A stretch of DNA of 64,000 nucleotides from Verrucomicrobiales bacterium (GTDB lineage: Bacteria > Verrucomicrobiota > Verrucomicrobiia > Limisphaerales > J093): contig JACKPW010000001.1 in assembly GCA_024233215.1 (NCBI GenBank), positions 372,001-436,000 on the forward strand. The letters are read 5' to 3'. Below are positions 24,795 to 32,130 of this stretch, one piece after another. A model generated the notes under the pieces. It worked only from the letters and a program-made list of their open reading frames with translations. It made no database searches and was not told the origin of the DNA. The translations under genes and the position numbers were made by a program. The first letter of the stretch is position 1. Every line of letters starts with the position of its first letter.

Positions 24795-25295
24795 ATGCGC
24801 ATTTCAGTGTTTCCGACCGTTCTTATGTTCCTGTGCTGCGCTTCGGCGATACGTGCAGACGAGCCGCTTGCGCCACCGTCACGATACGAGGTAAAGAGTT
24901 CATCGCATAAATTTGTTGCCACCATCGACCCCAAGTCGGGCGTCCGTGTGAGTGCGGCTGGTTCTTCGCAGGCGCTCTGGACCTCTACGAATTGGTTTCG
25001 AGTTGCTTTTCTGGCAGATGATGGTGAGCACCTCGTCACCGGCTACGACGGGATGAATCTCATCCCCCAGGACTATACGAAAGACTTGGTATTGATTTCC
25101 TTCTGGCGACGGGACAAGAAGATTCGAGACGTGACAGTGGGCGAGTTGTTCCCGGACGCCCGCATATTGCAAAAGACGGTTTCCCATTACAATTGGGGCA
25201 GCATCACCACCATCACCAATGGCGCGGCGGTTGTCAGGAGATGCGATGGCAAGGTGATGCGGTTTGACGTGACCACCGGGAGGATTACGAAATGA
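24795..25295 (+). CDS. Cassette 3 secreted hypothetical protein
   Basis: A 166-residue protein with an N-terminal signal peptide (MRISVFPTVLMFLCCASAIRADEP). The mature domain is beta-rich (KFVATIDPKSGVRVSA, WFRVAFLADDGEHLVTGYDG, then a TKDLVLISFWRRDKKIRDVT segment). No family recognised. It starts 15 bp after the cassette boundary at 24774, and its stop overlaps the upstream edge of attC3. The cassette start core GTTGGAC is the exact complement of its own R'' core GTCCAAC, so the cassette is intact. Confidence 0.75.
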   Translation: MRISVFPTVLMFLCCASAIRADEPLAPPSRYEVKSSSHKFVATIDPKSGVRVSAAGSSQALWTSTNWFRVAFLADDGEHLVTGYDGMNLIPQDYTKDLVLISFWRRDKKIRDVTVGELFPDARILQKTVSHYNWGSITTITNGAAVVRRCDGKVMRFDVTTGRITK

Positions 25296-25296
25296 A

Positions 25297-25389
25297 GTCC
25301 AACAAGCCGGATGCAGAGAACCCCGCGAGAGCGCCGCGGTTGGCAATCGGTCGTCACTGGCGCGGGGGCTCTGATCCTTTTCGTTAGCC
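25297..25389 (+). other. attC3 recombination site
   Basis: 93-bp site. R'' is GTCCAAC (25297-25303) and R' is GTTAGCC (25383-25389). It is nearly identical to attC2 between the cores (GGATGCAGAGAACCCCGCG, CGCGGGGGCTCTGATCC). The outer cores differ, as expected when cassettes are exchanged at the G/TT cut. Confidence 0.9.
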
Positions 25390-25417
25390 CCGCAGCACAC
25401 GCGCACGACATCATACT

Positions 25418-25930
25418 ATGAGCAAGACCAACTACTGGGATCAGATTGAAGAGGCGTTCGAAGCCGTTGACATATACGAGAGTTACGACGTCTTCAAGCA
25501 AGGCGCCGGCGGGTATCCGGAGTGGAAGATAGACATTTTGGCGGTGCACTGGACGATGAGCGAGATCGCCAACGGTGGGCTGGAGCAGTATTTCGGCAAC
25601 AGTACGGGTATCCTCGCACCCGAGGCCGTGCTTGGTTTTCAGCGCATCGGCAAGCCGGAGCTGGCGGTGGCTCTCCAAAAGGCGATGGCTTTGCTAGGTG
25701 AGCCGTATCCGCGGGAGCGCGAGCAGAGAGCTGATCGACTTGCAGCGCTGAGCGGTGGCGCCGAGGCACAGTCCGCGCAGGGCTTCTCCGTTATTCCGAA
25801 GTGGGTCGCCAAAGAGGCGGGGATGGAATCGCACGAGAGTCCATTTGAGGAGATGGACGAGGTTCTCTGCGGTGCTGGTGATGATGTGGAGGAGGCGCTT
25901 GATGAGTACGCAGGCACGAACGTGGGCTAA
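25418..25930 (+). CDS. Cassette 4 DMP19/DUF4375 family protein
   Basis: A 170-residue acidic soluble protein. The region WTMSEIANGGLEQYFGNSTG followed by AVLGFQRIGKPELAVALQKA matches the DUF4375/DMP19 family signature (NGG-x-x-Q-Y/F-F-N, then an IG helix). DMP19 proteins have been described as DNA-mimic proteins; whether this one mimics DNA is inference. It is short of basic residues and ends in a strongly acidic helix (DDVEEALDEY). The stop codon TAA lies inside the R'' core of attC4. Confidence 0.75.
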   Translation: MSKTNYWDQIEEAFEAVDIYESYDVFKQGAGGYPEWKIDILAVHWTMSEIANGGLEQYFGNSTGILAPEAVLGFQRIGKPELAVALQKAMALLGEPYPREREQRADRLAALSGGAEAQSAQGFSVIPKWVAKEAGMESHESPFEEMDEVLCGAGDDVEEALDEYAGTNVG

Positions 25931-25990
25931 CAATAAAGGGTGTATTGCTGCGGCGCGAAGCGGAGCCAGCAAATACGCCCTTGGTTGAAC
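25925..25990 (+). other. attC4 recombination site
   Basis: 66-bp site. R'' is GGCTAAC (25925-25931), the exact complement of the cassette start core GTTAGCC at 25383. R' is GTTGAAC (25984-25990). The arms AAGGGTGTATTGCTG and CAGCAAATACGCCCTT pair with extrahelical bases around a CGGCGCGAAGCGGAGC loop. It is identical to attC5 except for the R'' core. An IS91-like element begins directly after the GAAC of R'. Confidence 0.92.
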
Positions 25991-26251
25991 AAGCCCGGCG
26001 AGGGGGAGAAGCGCTCCCCTATGGCGCTTGTGTTTGGGAGGCGGGAGGAGGAGAGAGGATCACGGGAGGCTGAAGAGCGTCCCCACGGGACGTCCGCCGG
26101 AGATCCCGGAAAATCCCCCACCCTCGGAGGGACCCATCCGACCGGAAAGCGCTCCCCACCGGGCGGCTTAAGCCCTGCGGCGCGGTAACTCCGGGGCACA
26201 AGGCAAGACTCCCCCATCGGCCCGGGGTCGTGAGGTTTTGACGGGCGGAGT

Positions 26252-27373
26252 TCATGCGGCTTGCAGTCGTGAGGAGTTCGGCACCCAGAGCGGAGGAGCG
26301 CGGGGATCGGCCACCCTTGCCACCCGATTGAGCAGGCGCATCGGCTTGCCACAGCAGGGACACGCTGGCGGCGATGGCTTCGGAACCGGCGCTACGTCGG
26401 GAGCGCCCAGTTGCACAGGCAGGCCGGCGCGCAGACGCAGGCGCAATCGCCCGGCCTTCGCCGCGGGATGGCAGAAGCCGTAATAGCGCACCGAGCGCAA
26501 GCCCCGGGGCAGGACATGCCGCAGATAGCGCCGGACGAACTCGACGCCCGGGAGGGTGAGGACCTCGTCCCGGTCGTGCTGGCGATCCCGCCAGCGGAAG
26601 GAGACCGTCTCGTCGGTGACCTGGAGGATGCGCGCGTCGCTGATGGCGGTGCGGGCGACATAGGCGCCAAGGTATTTGAGGGCGGCGGCCCCGGAGCCGG
26701 CCGGCTGGATGTGAACGCCCCACTCCAGACCCCACACCGCCGGATCAACCGACCAGTCCTGTTGCTTGAAGAGCCGGTAACAATGCTGGCGGAAGGCGGC
26801 CTTGAGGTGATCGAGATGCACCAACCGACCGGCGTGCTTCACCCGGACGAAGTTGCCGTCGGCATCCAGGCCCGCCCCCGGGACCAGGCAGTGAATGTGG
26901 GGATGGAACTCGAGCCGTTGGTTCCAGGTGTGGAGCACGGCGGTGAAACCGTTGACCTGCGCCCGCAGTCCCTTGTCGGCGGCGAGCTTCTCACTCAAGG
27001 CGCCGGCGGCCCCGCGGAAGAGGAGGTCGTAAGCCTCGCGGGCATGGGGCCCGAAGAACTCGGCCCGGAGTTGGGCCGGGAGGGTGAAGGTGACGAGGAA
27101 GTAGGGAACCGGCAGGAGCTTGGTCAACTCGCGGCTGACCCACTGGGCGGTGGCAGTGCGACCACATTGCGGGCAGGCCTTGTGATTGCAGGAATGCCAG
27201 GCGAAGTGGACGCCCTGACAGTCCTCGCAACCAAAGGCCCGCCCGCCCAACGCCGGGGTGCGGCAATGGGTGATCGCCCAAAGGGCGCGGCGTTGATCGG
27301 CCGAGAGCGGCGGAGCCGTGGCCAGGAAGGCCGGGAAGAACCGCCGCAGCGCCCCGGTGACGGTGGCGCTCAC
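26252..27373 (-). CDS. IS91-family HUH transposase, copy 1
   Basis: 373 residues, full-length for the family. An N-terminal zinc-binding domain has cysteines at 49, 52, 62, 67 and 70 (FGCEDCQG, CNHKACPQC). The HUH metal motif is H159-I-H161 in EFHPHIHCLVPG. The paired catalytic tyrosines are Y234 and Y238 in KYLGAYVA. It would nick single-stranded DNA and move the element by a rolling-circle-like route. The protein is identical to that of copy 2. Confidence 0.95.
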   Translation of the reverse strand: MSATVTGALRRFFPAFLATAPPLSADQRRALWAITHCRTPALGGRAFGCEDCQGVHFAWHSCNHKACPQCGRTATAQWVSRELTKLLPVPYFLVTFTLPAQLRAEFFGPHAREAYDLLFRGAAGALSEKLAADKGLRAQVNGFTAVLHTWNQRLEFHPHIHCLVPGAGLDADGNFVRVKHAGRLVHLDHLKAAFRQHCYRLFKQQDWSVDPAVWGLEWGVHIQPAGSGAAALKYLGAYVARTAISDARILQVTDETVSFRWRDRQHDRDEVLTLPGVEFVRRYLRHVLPRGLRSVRYYGFCHPAAKAGRLRLRLRAGLPVQLGAPDVAPVPKPSPPACPCCGKPMRLLNRVARVADPRAPPLWVPNSSRLQAA

Positions 27374-27403
27374 GCGCTGATAAGCTCAGGCAGCGTGAGC
27401 CGC

Positions 27404-28417
27404 TCAGCGAGGCAGCCCGCGACAGAGCTGGTCCATGAGGGCCAGGGTGTCCTGGGTGGTCTGATGGGTCAGATGCAGATAGACCATGGTGGAGGTGATC
27501 TGCTTGTGGCCCAGAAGCCGCTGGATGGTGTGGAGATGGGCGCCGGCCTCAAGGAGGTGGGTTGCGAAGCTGTGACGAAGCGAATGCACCGAGGCGTCGG
27601 GGAGGTTCAACTGCTTGCGGGCGACGATGACGAGCCGTTGCAGAGAGGAGGGCGGCATGGGGCCGGTGGCCGCGTGCATGCGGGCGGCAACCGATTTGGG
27701 ATCGCGATCCCCGCGGCCCACGTTGGGGAAGAGCAGGAGCGGGTGCCGGTGGAAGAGCCAGTAGCGGCGGAGTTCCTCCAGCAGACAGGTGGGCAACGGG
27801 ACGACCCGGTCCTGATGACCCTTGCTCTGGCGGATGAGCAGCTTGTTTTCCGAACCGCGAACGTCGTGGATCGTGAGGCCGAGGCACTCGCTCAAGCGGA
27901 GGCCGCAGGCGTAGATGAGCTTGAGGGGCGTGCGATAGCGACGGAGGCGGACGTGGAGCAGGAGGTCACGGACCTGGTCGCGGGTGAGGACCGCCGGGAG
28001 GGTGTCATGATCCTTGGCGCGGATCTGGCCGAAGACCTTCCAGTCGGCGTGTTCGAGCAGATCGACGAAGAACATGCGGGCGGCGGCGCGGGCCTGGCGG
28101 ATGGTCTTGGGGAGCCAGTGCTTCCGGAGTTTGACGTGGAGGAAGTAGTCGCGGAGGCGGGCCTCGGAGAGGGAGGCGGGATCGGAGGCGAAATGCTCGT
28201 GGATGAGGCGGACCTGCCGGTAGTAGGCGTGGCGGGTGCGGTTGGCGTCGTAGCGGAGGGCAAGCAGGTCGGCAAAGCGACCCATCGACTTGTAGGGATG
28301 CCGGTAATCGACCGGGTTGACGTACTCGCGCCCGACCGTGCGGACGGCGGTGGGGTTGGAGTTGCGGTTGCGGTTGCGGTTTGAGGAACGCCCGGAGGCG
28401 TGAGTTGTTGTTTTCAT
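27404..28417 (-). CDS. Tyrosine recombinase of the IS91-like element, copy 1
   Basis: 337 residues from the ATG at 28417. It has an N-terminal SAM-like core-binding domain (~40-130) and a catalytic domain with Arg in CGLRLSECLGL, H-x-x-R in HSLRHSFATHLLEAG, His in LLGHKQITSTMVYLH and the terminal tyrosine. It lacks the extra motif of integron integrases, so it is XerC/D-like. The first ~30 residues include a low-complexity NRNRNRNSN stretch from a GTTGCG microsatellite. It lies 30 bp upstream of the transposase and probably forms an operon with it. Confidence 0.9.
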   Translation of the reverse strand: MKTTTHASGRSSNRNRNRNSNPTAVRTVGREYVNPVDYRHPYKSMGRFADLLALRYDANRTRHAYYRQVRLIHEHFASDPASLSEARLRDYFLHVKLRKHWLPKTIRQARAAARMFFVDLLEHADWKVFGQIRAKDHDTLPAVLTRDQVRDLLLHVRLRRYRTPLKLIYACGLRLSECLGLTIHDVRGSENKLLIRQSKGHQDRVVPLPTCLLEELRRYWLFHRHPLLLFPNVGRGDRDPKSVAARMHAATGPMPPSSLQRLVIVARKQLNLPDASVHSLRHSFATHLLEAGAHLHTIQRLLGHKQITSTMVYLHLTHQTTQDTLALMDQLCRGLPR

Positions 28418-28511
28418 CCCCGCCACCGTAGTAGGCTGCGCCCGTGCCACTGACCGCAAAGCCGCGATCCGGTCCCAGCGCGCCCGATCCCCATCGCCGC
28501 GCAGCGGCTTC

Positions 28512-28630
28512 GTTCAACCAGACGCTACACCCAACAGCCGCCCGCCTTCGCAGTTGCGAACATCACCGGAAGTTCAATCGTCCGATTCGCAGCGGACGTC
28601 TTCATCCGGCGGCTGTGGGTGAGCTCATCT
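28512..28630 (+). other. attC6-like hairpin, interrupted
   Basis: Begins with GTTCAAC (28512-28518), the exact complement of the GTTGAAC core at 25984. Arms are GCTACACCCAACAGCCGCC and GGCGGCTGTGGGTGAGC with two extra bases on one side, matching an attC layout. The expected R' core is missing where the IS110-type element begins. A possible displaced R' (TCGTTAG) is found at about 30127, after that element. Confidence 0.6.
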
Positions 28631-30126
28631 CTGAGGTAATCCGTCAAGAGGTTTTGGTGGGTTGTTCTTTTGCGGGGTTATGGCCGACTTCCACACGCTT
28701 GAAGAGAGATATGATAGGACTTTTTGAGCGGCGGAGGGCCTGCTCGTAGATGCGGTCTTCATAGACGGTTTCGTCCTGCCAGCAACGCCAGATGATACGC
28801 TGCCATTTATACGCCAGCGCCCTGACTGCGGTATGGTGCTTGGCCCCCTTCTCGCGTAGCTGCAGATAGAACGCGGCCGCCCAGCGGCAGTGCAGGATGC
28901 TCTGTCCGGCAAACTCATGGAAGCTCTGGCGGAGGAACTTGGGACAGCAGTAACGACGGTGGATATGACACTTGCCGCCACTCTGCTTGGTGACCGGCGC
29001 GATGCCGCTGTAGCGCTGCATCGACTCGCGCGTGGGGTAGCGGTCCCGCTGGCTGCCGAAGGCGACGAGCAACCGGGGCGCCAGGGCCGGGCCGGCCCCG
29101 GGAAGGTTGGCGAAGAACACGGCGTCAGGATGCGCCTTGAAAGCCTGCTCGATCCGCTGGTCGTAGGTCGCGATGGTGCGGGTGACAACCTGGAGTTGCC
29201 GGCAGAGGCTCTGGACCCGGAGGGAGAAGCTCGAGAGCAGGGCGTCGTCGTCGGTGAGGGCGACGGCGTGGGCGATGCGATCGAGCCGTTTGGCAATGAG
29301 CCGGTCGCTGCGGGAGCCCAGGGCGTGGTAGAAGCGGCGCACGGTTTCGGCGGGGGCCTTCCGCACCGCTTGGAGGGTGGGCCACTTGAGGAGGAAGGTG
29401 GTGGCCAGGGGCCGCCAGAGATCCTCGCCGCAGAGGTCGAGAGCCTGGGGAAAATATTGCTTGAGAATGGCTTGGAGCTCGTTGGTGAGGGCGGTTCGCT
29501 GGTCGACGACGGCGCGACGCTGATAGACCAACTGCTGGATCAGACGGGTTTTCTCATCCTGGGGAGCCCAGGGGGTGAGTTTGTCGTGGTGGCGGAGGAG
29601 GAGGTCGGCGAGGAAATCGGCGTCGCGCAGATCGTCCTTGGCTCGGCTGGTGACGAAGGCCTCGCGATACTTCTTGAGGGTCATGGGATTGAGGGCGTAG
29701 AGGGTGAGCCAACTGTAGGCCTCGAAGAAGGGGATGAGGTTGCCGGCAGGCTGCTCCAGGGCGAGGGCGATGCGGGCATTGGGATGGGCCTGGCAGAGTT
29801 TGGCGATCCAGGTGGCGAGAGCCTCGGGAGCGGTGGCGATGGTCTGGTGCCGGCGCTTGCCGGAGAGAACGTCGATGAGGCAAAGGTCGGCCTTGGCATC
29901 GGAACGGTCGAGGCCGATGACGAGGTCGAAGGGGGGCTGGGCCGGGGATTGGTTCATGGTGCTGATGCGGTTGAGTGTTTCGTGGGATGGGCCGCGGGGC
30001 TTGACGGGGCGACGGCAATATCGAAGAGTCGTCACAGATTGAGAGGACGGCCTCTGAGAAGTCGTTTAAAGTCAAGCCGCTCCCGACGGGTCGGTCGATA
30101 AAGCTCAAAGTCGTTGGGGCGACCAG
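28626..30126 (-). mobile_element. IS110-family insertion sequence
   Basis: About 1.5 kb carrying one transposase. The ends are inferred, not read from inverted repeats: left where the attC6 arm stops (near 28626), right just before TCGTTAG near 30127. The 5' non-coding part (29958-30126) is long enough to hold the structured bridge RNA described for IS110 elements; I did not fold it. Confidence 0.6.
28644..29957 (-). CDS. IS110-family DEDD transposase
   Basis: 437 residues from the ATG at 29957 (MNQSPAQPPFDLVIGLDRSD). The RuvC-like DEDD set is visible: Asp17 in GLDRSD, Glu68 in ALALEQP, and Asp109 and Asp112 in AKDDLRDADF. A central coiled region follows, then the C-terminal Tnp20 domain with LPGAGPALAPRLLVAFG and the serine motif QSGGK. 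Intact and full-length. IS110 enzymes move a circular intermediate without classical inverted repeats, using a guide RNA encoded by the element. Confidence 0.93.
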   Translation of the reverse strand: MNQSPAQPPFDLVIGLDRSDAKADLCLIDVLSGKRRHQTIATAPEALATWIAKLCQAHPNARIALALEQPAGNLIPFFEAYSWLTLYALNPMTLKKYREAFVTSRAKDDLRDADFLADLLLRHHDKLTPWAPQDEKTRLIQQLVYQRRAVVDQRTALTNELQAILKQYFPQALDLCGEDLWRPLATTFLLKWPTLQAVRKAPAETVRRFYHALGSRSDRLIAKRLDRIAHAVALTDDDALLSSFSLRVQSLCRQLQVVTRTIATYDQRIEQAFKAHPDAVFFANLPGAGPALAPRLLVAFGSQRDRYPTRESMQRYSGIAPVTKQSGGKCHIHRRYCCPKFLRQSFHEFAGQSILHCRWAAAFYLQLREKGAKHHTAVRALAYKWQRIIWRCWQDETVYEDRIYEQALRRSKSPIISLFKRVEVGHNPAKEQPTKTS

Positions 30127-30193
30127 TCGTTAGTAGACCTGGCCCGCCGGGGCGGCAAATCCGGAGTAAAACGTAGCGCATGATGGGCAGGAA

Positions 30194-30328
30194 GCGTCAC
30201 ACGATTTCGGCGGCGACGAAGTTATTCACCGCCGGCTGCGGCGATGAAATGGCGGAGCCGTCCTCGCCGTCCGTGAATAACTTCGGATAACCGATATAAC
30301 TTCGGATAACCGATATCAATCGTTAGGC
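30194..30328 (+). other. Degenerate attC-like structure (attC7)
   Basis: Ends in a consensus R' core GTTAGGC (30322-30328). Inside are exact 13-bp arms CGAAGTTATTCAC and GTGAATAACTTCG, plus a duplicated CGGATAACCGATAT word. The R'' side is poor (GCGTCAC), so I call it degenerate. The roughly 70 bp between 30127 and 30194 holds no gene. Confidence 0.45.
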
Positions 30329-30341
30329 TGCTCGGACGCGC

Positions 30342-30644
30342 ATGCAGATTATTCCGCCAGAGTGGATGCGAGAGAAGACGACAGTCGAGGAGATTGGTCG
30401 CGACTGGTCAGCACGGCGCAAGAAGCACGATTGGTGGTGTCCTTCACCACCAGAGTGGAATCGAGAGTGGGAGTCGTTTCTCGGGACGCTCAGGGAGGGC
30501 GGAGACTTGTTTCGCTTCAGTTCACATCCGAACGGTTGGCCGGAAGGTGCGAAGGACGAGGGATACGTTATCGTCCGCGACGGTGTGCAGGTGCGCGCCA
30601 TCTACTGGGTCGGCGAGCAGTCAGATTATTCGCTGAAGACATGA
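30342..30644 (+). CDS. Cassette 5 hypothetical protein
   Basis: A 100-residue Trp- and charge-rich protein (MQIIPPEWMREKTTVEEIG, then RRKKHDWWCPSPPEWNREWE), ending in a strand-rich VIVRDGVQVRAIYWVGEQSD. No family recognised; no signal peptide. It starts 13 bp after the GTTAGGC core and is followed after 7 bp by attC5, whose R'' core GCCTAAC is the exact complement of that start core. It is therefore an intact cassette. Confidence 0.75.
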   Translation: MQIIPPEWMREKTTVEEIGRDWSARRKKHDWWCPSPPEWNREWESFLGTLREGGDLFRFSSHPNGWPEGAKDEGYVIVRDGVQVRAIYWVGEQSDYSLKT

Positions 30645-30651
30645 AGACGCA

Positions 30652-30717
30652 GCCTAACAATAAAGGGTGTATTGCTGCGGCGCGAAGCGGAGCCAGCAAA
30701 TACGCCCTTGGTTGAAC
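30652..30717 (+). other. attC5 recombination site
   Basis: 66-bp site. R'' is GCCTAAC (30652-30658) and R' is GTTGAAC (30711-30717). Apart from the R'' core it is base-for-base the same as attC4. The second IS91-like element starts directly after its GAAC. Confidence 0.92.
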
Positions 30718-30978
30718 AAGCCCGGCGAGGGAGAGGAGCGCTCCCCTATGGCGCTTGTGTTTGGGAGGCGGGAGGAGGAGTGAGGATCACGGGAGGCTGA
30801 AGAGCGTCCCCACGGGCCGTCCGCCGGAGATTCCGGAAAATCCCCCACCCTCGGAGGGACCCATCCGACCGGAAAGCGCTCCCCACCGGGCTGCTTAAGC
30901 CCTGCGGCGCGGTAACTCCGGGGCACAAGGCAAGACTCCCCCATCGGCCCGGGGTCGTGAGGTTTTGACGGGCGGAGT

Positions 30979-32100
30979 TCATGCGGCTTGCAGTCGTGAG
31001 GAGTTCGGCACCCAGAGCGGAGGAGCGCGGGGATCGGCCACCCTTGCCACCCGATTGAGCAGGCGCATCGGCTTGCCACAGCAGGGACACGCTGGCGGCG
31101 ATGGCTTCGGAACCGGCGCTACGTCGGGAGCGCCCAGTTGCACAGGCAGGCCGGCGCGCAGGCGCAGGCGCAATCGCCCGGCCTTCGCCGCGGGATGGCA
31201 GAAGCCGTAATAGCGCACCGAGCGCAAGCCCCGCGGCAGGACATGCCGCAGATAGCGCCGGACGAACTCGACGCCCGGGAGGGTGAGGACCTCGTCCCGG
31301 TCGTGCTGGCGATCCCGCCAGCGGAAGGAGACCGTCTCGTCGGTGACCTGGAGGATGCGCGCGTCGCTGATGGCGGTCCGGGCGACATAGGCGCCAAGGT
31401 ATTTGAGGGCGGCGGCCCCGGAGCCGGCCGGCTGGATGTGGACGCCCCACTCCAGACCCCACACCGCCGGATCGACCGACCAGTCCTGTTGCTTGAAGAG
31501 CCGGTAACAATGCTGGCGGAAGGCGGCCTTGAGGTGATCGAGATGCACCAACCGACCGGCGTGCTTCACCCGGACGAAGTTGCCGTCGGCATCCAGGCCC
31601 GCCCCCGGGACCAGGCAGTGAATGTGGGGATGGAACTCGAGCCGTTGGTTCCAGGTGTGGAGCACGGCGGTGAAACCGTTGACCTGCGCCCGCAGTCCCT
31701 TGTCGGCGGCGAGCTTCTCACTCAAGGCGCCGGCGGCCCCGCGGAAGAGGAGGTCGTAAGCCTCGCGGGCATGGGGCCCGAAGAACTCGGCCCGGAGTTG
31801 GGCCGGGAGGGTGAAGGTGACGAGGAAGTAGGGAACCGGCAGGAGCTTGGTCAACTCGCGGCTGACCCACTGGGCGGTGGCAGTGCGACCACATTGCGGG
31901 CAGGCCTTGTGATTGCAGGAATGCCAGGCGAAGTGGACGCCCTGACAGTCCTCGCAACCAAAGGCCCGCCCGCCCAACGCCGGGGTGCGGCAATGGGTGA
32001 TCGCCCAAAGGGCGCGGCGTTGATCGGCCGAGAGCGGCGGAGCCGTGGCCAGGAAGGCCGGGAAGAACCGCCGCAGCGCCCCGGTGACGGTGGCGCTCAC
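30979..32100 (-). CDS. IS91-family HUH transposase, copy 2
   Basis: Its 373-residue translation is identical to that of the copy at 26252-27373, with the same zinc domain, HIH motif and YLGAY tyrosine pair. Identity at protein level implies a recent duplication. Confidence 0.95.
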   Translation of the reverse strand: MSATVTGALRRFFPAFLATAPPLSADQRRALWAITHCRTPALGGRAFGCEDCQGVHFAWHSCNHKACPQCGRTATAQWVSRELTKLLPVPYFLVTFTLPAQLRAEFFGPHAREAYDLLFRGAAGALSEKLAADKGLRAQVNGFTAVLHTWNQRLEFHPHIHCLVPGAGLDADGNFVRVKHAGRLVHLDHLKAAFRQHCYRLFKQQDWSVDPAVWGLEWGVHIQPAGSGAAALKYLGAYVARTAISDARILQVTDETVSFRWRDRQHDRDEVLTLPGVEFVRRYLRHVLPRGLRSVRYYGFCHPAAKAGRLRLRLRAGLPVQLGAPDVAPVPKPSPPACPCCGKPMRLLNRVARVADPRAPPLWVPNSSRLQAA

Positions 32101-32130
32101 GCGCTGATAAGCTCAGGCAGCGTGAGCCGC

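Larger units (their letters stand above)
25991..28515 (-). mobile_element. IS91-like element, copy 1
   Basis: A 2.5-kb element with a HUH transposase and an upstream tyrosine-recombinase gene, both leftward. It is identical in length to copy 2 at 30718-33242 with only scattered base differences, mainly near the right end. The left edge follows GAAC, a known target tetranucleotide of IS91-type elements, here the last four bases of attC4. The right edge is placed at GCGGCTTCGTTC because copies 1, 2 and the remnant diverge there. No target duplication is visible, as expected for this family. Confidence 0.8.

Noticed and set aside
26411..28384. A 657-codon plus-strand open frame, repeated at 31138-33111
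   Set aside because: It is antisense to the HUH transposase and tyrosine recombinase. Its duplication simply reflects the two element copies.
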